Assembly (NCBI GenBank): GCA_046349155.1
Contig: JAXMCW010000001.1
Coordinates: forward strand, 1,302,001-1,366,000
Length of the DNA: 64,000 nucleotides
Source: Alsobacter sp046349155
Lineage (GTDB): Bacteria > Pseudomonadota > Alphaproteobacteria > Rhizobiales > Beijerinckiaceae
Reading direction: 5' to 3'
Position 1 is the stretch's first letter. Each line of letters begins with the position of its first letter. The notes under the pieces were generated by a model. The model did not search any database, was not told where the DNA came from, and saw only the letters and a program-made list of their open reading frames with translations. Positions 34,384 to 41,968 of the stretch are shown one piece after another. The position numbers and the translations under genes were made by a program.

Positions 34384-35009
34384 GGCCCGTCTCCTGACAA
34401 AGGCCCACCGCTCGCCACGAGGCGGACGTGCTCGCGGAGCAGGTCTTCCACCGGCAGGGGATCGACGGGGGAGAACAGCGCGTCCCACAGCAACGCCATG
34501 ATGAGCGGCGCCATGACGAGTTGCGGGTGGCGGGCATAGGCGGCGTCCACCTCGCCTCGTGCGACGCCGCGGTCCAGAACGGTGGTGAGCAAGGAGAGGC
34601 CCCGTGAGACGACTTCCCGGTGGTAGAAGGCCGCAAGCTCGGGGAAGCGGCCGCCTTCCGCGATGATCAGGCGCAAGACCTCGCGCCGCCGCGTCCCGAG
34701 CACCTCCCGCCGGAAGAGTTCCACGACGGCGGTCAAGATCGTCCTGGTAGGGGTGTCGGGCCTCGTCGCAAGGCTGGACGCCAGGTCGAGGACGGGGAGC
34801 GCGGCGCTCTTCAGCAATTGTTCGAAGAGGTCCTGCTTGTCACGGAAGTGGAGGTAGATCGTCCCCTTGCCGATGGCGGCGGCCGCCGCGATGTCGTCGA
34901 GCCGCGCCTCCGCGTAGCCACGCGAGGAAAAGACATCCAGCGCAGCATCGAGGATTGCAGCCCGTCGCAATTCGGGGCTCATTTTCTGGCGCGCGGAGGG
35001 CGAGGGCAT
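34380..35009 (-). CDS. TetR-family regulator of the ABC efflux operon
   Basis: 209 residues: an N-terminal HTH (RRAAILDAALDVFSSRGYAEARLDDIAAAAAIGKGTIYLHFRDKQDLF, about 15-62) and a TetR_C/AefR-like ligand domain. It is the first gene of the operon TetR-HlyD-ATPase-permease (ATGA overlap with HlyD). A perfect 18-bp palindrome lies 14 bp upstream of the ATG, so autorepression together with the exporter is likely, with relief by an unknown ligand. Confidence 0.92.
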   Translation of the reverse strand: MPSPSARQKMSPELRRAAILDAALDVFSSRGYAEARLDDIAAAAAIGKGTIYLHFRDKQDLFEQLLKSAALPVLDLASSLATRPDTPTRTILTAVVELFRREVLGTRRREVLRLIIAEGGRFPELAAFYHREVVSRGLSLLTTVLDRGVARGEVDAAYARHPQLVMAPLIMALLWDALFSPVDPLPVEDLLREHVRLVASGGPLSGDGP

Positions 35010-35023
35010 TGTGCGCTCAATTC

Positions 35024-35041
35024 TGACTGACTAGTCAGTCA
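35024..35041. promoter_or_regulatory. TetR operator, perfect 18-bp palindrome
   Basis: TGACTGACTAGTCAGTCA is a perfect inverted repeat 14 bp before the TetR start. The TGACTGACTAGTCAGTCA type is a recurrent operator of TetR regulators that control efflux operons with this gene order. High confidence as a binding site; the binding protein is inferred from position. Confidence 0.85.
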
Positions 35042-35259
35042 TAGAGAGTGGCGGCGCCCTTTGCAAGGTGATTTGGCGTTCGAGAGGAGGGCAGTCTTCG
35101 AGAGGCGGGTGGTCAGGGGACCGTGGCGGGCCAGCCGGCCCGATGGCGAAGGCCAGGAGCGGCGCACGGGCCCGTCGGGATAATCAACTCTGGGTTGTGG
35201 TTTGGGGCATGAGCCGAGCGCTCGCGAGCCGAAGGGGCGCGGACCGGCGGAGGCTTTGG

Positions 35260-35494
35260 GCCCACAGCGGAACTGTGGGGGTCTGTGGATGATGCCGGGG
35301 ACCCTCGGCCCCCGCCGATCCGCGCGCGATGGTGGAAGCCGGATCGTGGCGACCGGGGGCGCTTGTCCTCCCCCGTGGTTGCGCAGTCGCCCTGGCCGGC
35401 TGCCCCTGTCCCCCGGACGTCACGCCGGGTTGTTGAGGCCATCGCCTCCCGCCCGCATCAGCCGACGCCGCGGACGCCCCTTCGTGGGCGGGAG
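35260..35494 (-). ncRNA. Candidate small RNA of unknown class
   Basis: Predicted from signals only. A TTGACA/TATGTT promoter would start transcription at about 35494. The RNA would open with CTCCCGCCC, which pairs with GGGCGGGAG 31 bases later. The stretch up to a hairpin at 35261-35279 (7-bp stem, 5-base loop) has no coding character. Both ends are guesses, and the transcript may be longer or be a leader of the TetR operon. Confidence 0.22.
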
Positions 35495-35500
35495 TACCCA

Positions 35501-35530
35501 AACATAGGCATAAGATCCTATAATTGTCAA
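35501..35530 (-). promoter_or_regulatory. Sigma-70-like promoter reading leftwards
   Basis: On the minus strand TTGACA (35525-35530) is followed after 18 bases by TATGTT (35501-35506), in an AT-rich island unlike its GC-rich surroundings. No gene begins within 450 bp downstream, which makes it a candidate promoter for an RNA. Confidence 0.45.
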
Positions 35531-35551
35531 GGCGCGGGGCGTTGGCGCGGC

Positions 35552-36907
35552 TCACATGGCGGCGAAGGACAGGTGCCTGTGGCGGCGCTCCTGAAGGCGG
35601 CTGGGCCTGTCCATGCGGCGGCGCAGGCGCTCCGCGAAGCGGTCCTCGCGCTTCAGACGGCGGCGCATCTCCAGGAGAACCGGAGCAGCGGTCTCAGGCG
35701 CCATGGCCATGAGGGTCCGCATGAAGACGTCCCGCTGGGCGTTGCTGCCGCCGAGGCGCGGCAGTTCGCGCGCGAGCCGGGAGAGGTCCGTGCGGCGGAC
35801 GCCTCCCACGCCGACGATGATCCGGGCGAGATCGAGCCCGACGCTGGCGGCAACCTCGGCCTGATCGCCTGTCCCCGCATCGGCTCGCGCCCGCAGCGCC
35901 TCCACGACCGCGTGGGCGCCTTGCCGGTCTCCCGCTCCGACGAGCGACAGGAGGTTGTGCAACGTCGCGAAGATGACCGTCGTCTCCCTGGCGCGCCGCC
36001 GCCCGATCTCCGCCAGTTCGTTCCAGCGGTAGCCGCCCTCGAGCCCTTCCTGGCGAAGACGCCAGAGGAGCGACGCCGCATTGGCGACGTCCCGGTAGTC
36101 GTCGGTGGGCTCGGGGCGCACCTCGGAGTCGTAGAGCGCCAGCGCCTTGTCGGCCCTGCCCTCCTCGAGGTGGAAGAGCGCGAGGTGCCAGGCCATGTGG
36201 AAGCGGAAATTGTTGCAGCCGGACCAAACCGATCGCGTGCGCTCCAGACACTCGATCCCGTCAAGCGTCCGGTTCTCCATCTCATGGACATGCGAGACGG
36301 CATGGAGCCCCCAGGCGTCGTGGGGTTCGAGCTTCAGGGCGCGGTGCCCGTAGATCTCCGCCTCGCGATATCGACCGACTTCCTCCAGGGCGAAGGCGTG
36401 GCATCCCAGCACGAAGCCGGCGCCGGCCATGTCCGGCGACCAGCGGGGCACGAGACGGGTGGTGGCGGCGAGCATGCCCGTCCCGTCCCCGCCCATGAAG
36501 CGGAGCGATTGGGACAGCTTGACGGCGAGGAGGTCTGCCGGATGCCGGTCGAGGTGATCCTCGAGCAGGTCGGCGGCCACCTTGAAACGGTTGCCCAGCG
36601 CCATCGCGAGGGCGCGAACCAGGACGGTCTCGGACTCCGTGGCGGCGCCGTGCCGGCCGAGCGCATCGGACGCGCGGGCATGCGCGTCCCGGGCGGGAGC
36701 GAGGAGTTCGGCGCGGCCCAGGATGAGCGCTGCGAAGCCCTTCAGCGCCCAGCCCGAGACCAGATGGGGGTCGTGCTCCAGCGCCCGTCCGAGCGCGTCC
36801 GCAGCCGAGGGACGATGCGCGGCGACGGCCTGGACGGCGCTCTCGAAGGCCTGGACGGCCGCGTGGCTCGCGGTGGTGTGGCGGCGCTGATAGCGGTCGA
36901 TGAGCAT
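35552..36907 (-). CDS. TTC38-like tetratricopeptide repeat protein
   Basis: A 451-residue, mostly helical protein with TPR-like repeats. The central block GLHAVSHVHEMENRTLDGIECLERTRSVWSGCNNFRFHMAWHLALFHLEEG is the hallmark of the TTC38 family, whose function is unknown in bacteria and eukaryotes. There is no signal peptide or membrane helix. ATG 36907 (MLIDRYQRRHTTASHAAV) is preferred over the longer frame to 36985. It lies 100 bp downstream of opgG on the same strand, possibly in its transcript. The basic C-terminus (RRRMDRPSRLQERRHRH) is unusual. Confidence 0.8.
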   Translation of the reverse strand: MLIDRYQRRHTTASHAAVQAFESAVQAVAAHRPSAADALGRALEHDPHLVSGWALKGFAALILGRAELLAPARDAHARASDALGRHGAATESETVLVRALAMALGNRFKVAADLLEDHLDRHPADLLAVKLSQSLRFMGGDGTGMLAATTRLVPRWSPDMAGAGFVLGCHAFALEEVGRYREAEIYGHRALKLEPHDAWGLHAVSHVHEMENRTLDGIECLERTRSVWSGCNNFRFHMAWHLALFHLEEGRADKALALYDSEVRPEPTDDYRDVANAASLLWRLRQEGLEGGYRWNELAEIGRRRARETTVIFATLHNLLSLVGAGDRQGAHAVVEALRARADAGTGDQAEVAASVGLDLARIIVGVGGVRRTDLSRLARELPRLGGSNAQRDVFMRTLMAMAPETAAPVLLEMRRRLKREDRFAERLRRRMDRPSRLQERRHRHLSFAAM

Positions 36908-37007
36908 GGTGACCTCCGGGTCGCCACCATGAAACCGCCGCTTGCCCCAAGGTGCGATGCAACTCCTCACACGCCGGGACAACACTTCGTGAGAAGCGCG
37001 AACGGCG

Positions 37008-38573
37008 CTATTCCGCCACCCAGCGGTAGGACCAGGTCTCGGAGACCCGCTCGTTGCCCCGTCGCAGCGAGGCCTTGAGGTACAGCGAGCGGCCAGGCTC
37101 GCCTCGGACGTCGATGAAGGCGCGTACGCCCTTGATGTCCGGGTTGGGCGCGATGAAGGCGCGCAGGACCTCGCCCGCGGCGGCCTTGGTGACGAGCTCG
37201 ATCCCCTCCGTGGAGCCGTCCAGGGAGCCGCCGGCGAAGTCCACCAGGAAGCGTCGCGAGCCCGGCGTGCGGCGCTCGCTCGAACCCAGGGCCCCGACCG
37301 GCGCGTGGAATGTGTTCACGGTCTGCGCCAGGCCGTTCAGCCATGCGAAGCTCAGGCCCGACGACAGCCTGTAGCGATAGGTCAGTTGCTGGCCTGGCTC
37401 GGCGGGCAGGCCGGGGATGAAGGCGCAGACGATGTTGTCGGCCGTCTCGTCCTTGGTGGCGAGCTCGATCAGCTCGACACGGCCCTGGCCCCAGTCGCCG
37501 ATCGGTTCGATCCAGTAGCTCGGCCGAACCTGGTAGGCGAGCTCCAGGTCCTGGTAGTGGCTGAAGTCCCGGTCTCGTTGCATCAGCCCGAAGCCGCGCA
37601 GCGACGGCGTCTGGAACTGGCTCACCTCCTGGATGAAGGGGTTTCGCAGGGGCCGCCAGATCCACTCGTCCTTCTCGGTGTGGATCAGCAGTCCGTCGCT
37701 GTCGTGCATTTCCGGGCGATAGTCGTCGTACTTGTTGCGGTCGTTGTAGTGCCGGTCATTCTCGCCGATGAAGTACATCGACGTCAGCGGTGCGATGCCG
37801 AAGTCCGGCACGGCGACGCGCGGAAACAGGTTCGCCGTGATATCGGCGGTGGTGATCTCCCCGGGCTTGAGGTCGAACCGGTAGGCGCCGGAGACGGAGG
37901 GGCTGTCGAGCAGCGCGTGGAAGACGATGGAATCGGCTCCGGGCGCGGGCAGCTCGAACCAGAATTCACGGAAGAACGGGAATTCCTCCTTGTCGTCCAA
38001 GCGGCCGCTGCCGATCGACAGGGCGCGGGCGGACAGGCCGTAGCTCTGCCCCTTGCCCAGCAGCCGGAAATAGCTGGCCCCGACGAACGAGATGAGTTCG
38101 TCGAAGACCTTGGGCTTGTTGAGCGGGCTGTTGATGCGGAAGCCCGCGAAGCCGAGGTCGTCGGGCAACGGGGTCGGGAACTGGTTGCCGCCATAGTCGA
38201 ACTGGCTGGCAGAATAATGCAGGGGCACGCTGATCCCGTCGTGAACCGCGTTGAGCGCGATGGGCCGCAGGAACAGGTGACCGAGGTGAAAGGCCTGGAG
38301 GCGGAAGCGGTCCGCCTGCCCGCGCAGCAAGGAGCGGTCGGCACGGAAGCGGATGTTGCGCCAGGAATCGAAGCTGAGCTTGCGGATCGATTCCGGCAGC
38401 TGCGGGGTGGAGCTGTCGAAGGGACTGGCGGCGAGCTCGCGTGCGCGGTCGATCACCGTGTCCGGCCCGAAAGGCTGGGTGGCGTCGCGCGCGAATGACG
38501 AAGCCGGCAGGCCGGCTCCTGCAAAGGCTGCCGCGAGCGTCTGGACCACGGAGCGGCGCGTCAGGACGGGCAT
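37008..38573 (-). CDS. opgG: Periplasmic glucan biosynthesis protein (OpgG/MdoG family)
   Basis: A 521-residue MdoG-type protein: N-terminal signal with a twin-arginine-like start (TRRSVVQTLAAAFAGAGLPASSFA), then the large MdoG beta-sandwich domain (FDSWRNIRFRADRSLLRG; LHYSASQFDYG; ASYFRLLGKGQSYGLSARALSI; TSMYFIGEND) and a C-terminal immunoglobulin-like domain. It acts in the periplasm in synthesis or branching of osmoregulated glucans. OpgD-type proteins use Tat and OpgG-type use Sec, so the RR start favours the OpgD-like subgroup. No opgH glucosyltransferase gene is nearby. Confidence 0.9.
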   Translation of the reverse strand: MPVLTRRSVVQTLAAAFAGAGLPASSFARDATQPFGPDTVIDRARELAASPFDSSTPQLPESIRKLSFDSWRNIRFRADRSLLRGQADRFRLQAFHLGHLFLRPIALNAVHDGISVPLHYSASQFDYGGNQFPTPLPDDLGFAGFRINSPLNKPKVFDELISFVGASYFRLLGKGQSYGLSARALSIGSGRLDDKEEFPFFREFWFELPAPGADSIVFHALLDSPSVSGAYRFDLKPGEITTADITANLFPRVAVPDFGIAPLTSMYFIGENDRHYNDRNKYDDYRPEMHDSDGLLIHTEKDEWIWRPLRNPFIQEVSQFQTPSLRGFGLMQRDRDFSHYQDLELAYQVRPSYWIEPIGDWGQGRVELIELATKDETADNIVCAFIPGLPAEPGQQLTYRYRLSSGLSFAWLNGLAQTVNTFHAPVGALGSSERRTPGSRRFLVDFAGGSLDGSTEGIELVTKAAAGEVLRAFIAPNPDIKGVRAFIDVRGEPGRSLYLKASLRRGNERVSETWSYRWVAE

Positions 38574-38817
38574 GGATCTCTCAACGGCGCTCGATCAGGG
38601 GGACATTGGCCAATGGCCCGCATCCCTGGGCAATGCCGGCCCGGTCCCTCGCTCGCCCCCCTTGATCCGGCGTCTGGCCTCGTCTTCGGGCTGGCGTGAG
38701 CCAAGCCGTTTGATTCGGTTTAACGCCCGCCCGGCCCCAGGTCCAGAGCGCGCCGAGCGCCATCCGCAGGCATCTCTTGCACGATGGCGTTTCGGTCCGG
38801 TGAAGAACCGTGATGGC

Positions 38818-39426
38818 TCAGGCCGGCGAAAGCTCCACCAGGAAAATCGCGCCGGCGCCGACGACGGTGGCAGTCCAGGCGCTATCGGCATCGATGCGGA
38901 GGGCATCACGGGCGCCGAGCGCGAGCGTGCGGCCGCCCAGCCGGAAGGCCAGCGGACCGTCTCGCGCCACGAGGAAAGCCACCGGAGCGGCCGACCTGAC
39001 GACCGCCCCGTCGACCATCTCGAGAACGGCCAGACGGTGCCGCCACGCGCCCCTGCGGCTCATGACGTTGAGATCGAGGATTGCGCCGCCGAGCAGGCGG
39101 GCGGAAGCGGGTTCATCCGCCGGAAAGGGCAGCGGGCTGCCCAGCTGCGTCACGAGGCATGGCTCCCGGCCGCCCACGGACAGCGCGAGGCCGTCGCCGT
39201 CGACGATGGCCAGAGTGCGGTCGATGCCCGGGAACGCGGAGAACGGGCCGTCCGCCTCCACGCGCGCCATGCTGATCCGCCAGTCGAACGCGTCGAGCCC
39301 GGCCTCTTCGGGGAAGACGGCGATCTCCGTCGTCGCGCCGCCGCCGTTCTTCCACCGCATGGTCCGGCAGTCGGCGAAGCGCAACAGCGCCACATGCGGA
39401 AAGCCGCCGCCGGTCCCCCCGCTCAT
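38818..39426 (-). CDS. hutD: HutD/Ves family protein
   Basis: A 202-residue cupin-like HutD protein: MRWKNGGGATTEIAVFPE and FDWRISMARVEADGPFSAFPGIDRTLAIVDG are family hallmarks. It is encoded in many hut operons and is thought to be a governor or small-molecule sensor rather than a catalytic step; its biochemical role is not settled. Its start overlaps the hutU stop by ATGA. It is the last gene of the leftward hut operon; 244 bp without a gene separate it from opgG. Confidence 0.9.
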   Translation of the reverse strand: MSGGTGGGFPHVALLRFADCRTMRWKNGGGATTEIAVFPEEAGLDAFDWRISMARVEADGPFSAFPGIDRTLAIVDGDGLALSVGGREPCLVTQLGSPLPFPADEPASARLLGGAILDLNVMSRRGAWRHRLAVLEMVDGAVVRSAAPVAFLVARDGPLAFRLGGRTLALGARDALRIDADSAWTATVVGAGAIFLVELSPA

Positions 39427-41090
39427 CCCAGGATGCCCGGCAGATCCAGCTGGTGCTGTCGTGCGCAGTCGCGGGCGATCTCATAGCCCGCGTCCGCATG
39501 GCGCATCACGCCCGTGGCCGGGTCGTTCCACAGCACGCGGCCGACCCGCGCCGACGCCTCGGGCGTGCCGTCGCAGACGATCACCATTCCCGAATGCTGC
39601 GAGAAGCCCATGCCGACGCCGCCGCCATGGTGCAGCGACACCCAGGTGGCGCCGGAGGCGCAGTTCAGCAGTGCGTTGAGCAGCGGCCAGTCGGACACCG
39701 CGTCCGAACCGTCCATCATGGCCTCCGTCTCGCGGTTTGGCGAGGAGACGGAGCCCGAGTCGAGGTGGTCGCGGCCGATGACGATGGGCGCCTTGAGCTC
39801 GCCCTTGGCGACCATCTCGTTGAAGGCGAGGCCCAGGCGGTGGCGATCGCCCAGCCCGACCCAGCAGATCCGCGCGGGAAGCCCCTGGAAGTGGATCCGC
39901 TTCCTCGCCATGTCGAGCCAGTTGTGGAGATGCGCATTGTCTGGCAGCAACTCCTTCACCTTTTCGTCGGTGCGGTAGATGTCCTCGGGGTCGCCCGAGA
40001 GCGCGCACCAGCGGAACGGTCCGACGCCCCGGCAGAAGAGCGGGCGGATATAGGCGGGCACGAATCCCGGGAAGTCGAAGGCGTGCTCGACGCCCTCCTC
40101 CTTGGCCATCTGGCGGATGTTGTTGCCGTAGTCGAGCGTCGGCACCCCCATGCGGTGGAAGTCGAGCATGGCGCGGACGTGCTCGGCCATGGAGGAGCGG
40201 GCGGCCTTCTCGACGCCCTTGGGGTCCCTCTCGCGCCGCTCTTCCCACTGGGCCACGCTCCAGCCCTTCGGCAGGTATCCGTTGACGGGATCATGGGCGG
40301 AGGTCTGGTCGGTGACGACGTCCGGGCGAACGCCGCGGCGCACGAGCTCCGGGAAGATGTCGGCCGCGTTGCCGAGCAGGCCGACCGAGACGGCCTTCTT
40401 CGCCTTGCAAGCCTGGTCGATGATGGCGAGCGCCTCGTCCAGCGTCTCAGCCTTGCGGTCTACATAGCCTGTGCGCAGGCGCATCTCGATGCGGCTCGGC
40501 TGGCACTCCACCGCGAGGCAGGAGGCGCCGGCCATTGTCGCGGCGAGCGGCTGCGCACCCCCCATGCCGCCCAGGCCGGCGGTCAGGATCCATTTGCCCG
40601 AGAGATCGCCGCCATAGTGCCGGCGGCCCACTTCCACGAAGGTCTCGTAGGTGCCCTGCACGATGCCCTGGGAGCCGATGTAGATCCAGGAGCCGGCCGT
40701 CATCTGGCCGTACATCATGAGGCCCTTGCGGTCGAGCTCGTGGAAATGGTCCCAGGTCGCCCAGTGCGGGACCAGGTTGGAGTTCGCGATGAGCACGCGT
40801 GGGGCGTCGGCATGGGTGCGAAACACGCCGACGGGCTTGCCGGACTGCACCAGCAGGGTCTGATCGGCCTCGAGCCGCTTCAGCGAGGCGACGATACGAT
40901 CGAAGCTTTCCCAGTCCCGCGCCGCGCGGCCGATGCCGCCATAGACCACGAGTTCGCCCGGCTTCTCGGCGACGTCCGGGTCGAGGTTGTTCATGAGCAT
41001 GCGCAGCGGCGCCTCGGTGAGCCAGCTCTTGGCCGAGATGGCGGGGCCATGGGCTGCGCGGATGACGCGGGCATTGTCGATGCGGGTCAT
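39423..41090 (-). CDS. hutU: Urocanate hydratase
   Basis: A 555-residue urocanase, full length. Family landmarks are MLMNNLDPDVAEKPGELVVYGGIGRAARDWESFD (about 31-64), the NAD-binding AGLGGMGGAQP, and the C-terminal half with LDSGSVSSPNRETEAM and LHHGGGVGMGFSQHSGMV. It hydrates urocanate to imidazolone propionate with NAD+ as an electrophilic cofactor. It lies 53 bp downstream of hutG and overlaps hutD. Confidence 0.97.
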   Translation of the reverse strand: MTRIDNARVIRAAHGPAISAKSWLTEAPLRMLMNNLDPDVAEKPGELVVYGGIGRAARDWESFDRIVASLKRLEADQTLLVQSGKPVGVFRTHADAPRVLIANSNLVPHWATWDHFHELDRKGLMMYGQMTAGSWIYIGSQGIVQGTYETFVEVGRRHYGGDLSGKWILTAGLGGMGGAQPLAATMAGASCLAVECQPSRIEMRLRTGYVDRKAETLDEALAIIDQACKAKKAVSVGLLGNAADIFPELVRRGVRPDVVTDQTSAHDPVNGYLPKGWSVAQWEERRERDPKGVEKAARSSMAEHVRAMLDFHRMGVPTLDYGNNIRQMAKEEGVEHAFDFPGFVPAYIRPLFCRGVGPFRWCALSGDPEDIYRTDEKVKELLPDNAHLHNWLDMARKRIHFQGLPARICWVGLGDRHRLGLAFNEMVAKGELKAPIVIGRDHLDSGSVSSPNRETEAMMDGSDAVSDWPLLNALLNCASGATWVSLHHGGGVGMGFSQHSGMVIVCDGTPEASARVGRVLWNDPATGVMRHADAGYEIARDCARQHQLDLPGILG

Positions 41091-41143
41091 GGTGGGGTCC
41101 TCAGGGGGAGGGAGCTAGCGGTGGAGAGGGCAATCGCGCGCGG

Positions 41144-41968
41144 TCATGGCCGGCTCGCGAAGGCGAGGCAGGCTTCGAGCACGCGACGGAGGGTCGCCTG
41201 GATGGGGGCGGCGAAGGCGGCGTCCCAGGGCGCGGGCCAATCCGCGTCCATGACGGGTCCCGGCCGCTCGCGCATGTAGCCGCGGCAGGCGAGTTCCATC
41301 TGGAGGGCGTGGACGCCATGCGTCGGAGCGCCGTTGTGGCGGGTGATCCAGCCGCCCTTGAAGCGACCATTGGTGACGTGGCTCAGTCCGGAGGCCGCCA
41401 CGAGCCCCTCGACCTCTGCGACGAGAGCGGGCGATGCGCTCGCGCCGCTATTCGTGCCGAGATTGAAGACCGGGAGTTCTCCCTCGAAGAGCCGTGGGAT
41501 CGCCGAGCGGATCGAGTGGCAGTCGTAGAGCACGACCGTGTCGTGGCTGGCGCGCAGCCTCCCGATCTCGGCGGCGAGGGTATCGTGGTAGGGATCGAAC
41601 CAGGCCGTCCGCCGCTCGGCGATCTCGGCCGCGCTTGGCTCCTCGCCGAGCCGGTACAGAGGCTCGCCGTCAAAGGTGGTGACGGGGCACAGCCCGGTGG
41701 TCGCCTGGCCGGGATAGAGCGAGGCGCCGGAGGGATCACGGTTCACGTCGATCACGGTGCGCGAGATCGTCGTGCGGATCACGGTGGCGTCCAGATCGGC
41801 CGCGAAGGCGTAGAGCGTCTCGATCCACCAGTCCGCATCCTTCCGGGCGAGCCAGGGCGAGACGAGGCGCGGCTCGAGGCCCGCCAGGTCGAGGCCCGTA
41901 TGCGGGATGCTCACGACGAGCGGCGCGGCGCCGCGGCGCAGCTCGAGCCAGGGGGGGTGCCCGCTCAT
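41144..41968 (-). CDS. hutG: N-formylglutamate deformylase
   Basis: 274 residues of the HutG/N-formylglutamate amidohydrolase family: PLVVSIPHTGLDLAG near the start, TTISRTVIDVNRDPSG, and VVLYDCHSIRSAIPRLF. The histidines and aspartates of these motifs form the zinc site. It releases glutamate and formate, the last step of the five-enzyme pathway. The start ATG 41968 overlaps the hutH stop (ATGA). It pairs with HutF encoded on the other strand. Confidence 0.95.
   Translation of the reverse strand: MSGHPPWLELRRGAAPLVVSIPHTGLDLAGLEPRLVSPWLARKDADWWIETLYAFAADLDATVIRTTISRTVIDVNRDPSGASLYPGQATTGLCPVTTFDGEPLYRLGEEPSAAEIAERRTAWFDPYHDTLAAEIGRLRASHDTVVLYDCHSIRSAIPRLFEGELPVFNLGTNSGASASPALVAEVEGLVAASGLSHVTNGRFKGGWITRHNGAPTHGVHALQMELACRGYMRERPGPVMDADWPAPWDAAFAAPIQATLRRVLEACLAFASRP

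Larger units (their letters stand above)
35042..35551. other. 510-bp gene-free stretch with outward promoter
   Basis: There is no supported protein gene. Short frames on both strands are rich in Arg, Pro and Gly and show no family resemblance. The right end is AT-rich and holds a leftward promoter (35501-35530) followed by a 9-bp inverted repeat (35446-35454 with 35486-35494). A further hairpin CCCACAG/CTGTGGG lies at 35261-35279. This arrangement suggests a non-coding RNA or an unusually long leader. I could not match tmRNA, RNase P RNA, SRP RNA or 6S RNA hallmarks. Confidence 0.5.

Noticed and set aside
35042..35551. Known structural RNA (tmRNA, RNase P RNA, SRP RNA, 6S RNA) in the gene-free stretch
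   Set aside because: No GAGGAAAGTCC, GGAAGGAAGCA, tag-peptide or T-arm signature on either strand; only an unclassified RNA candidate is retained.
39453..41279. 608-codon plus-strand frame over hutU
   Set aside because: Antisense shadow of urocanase; His/Val/Ala-rich, no recognisable domain.
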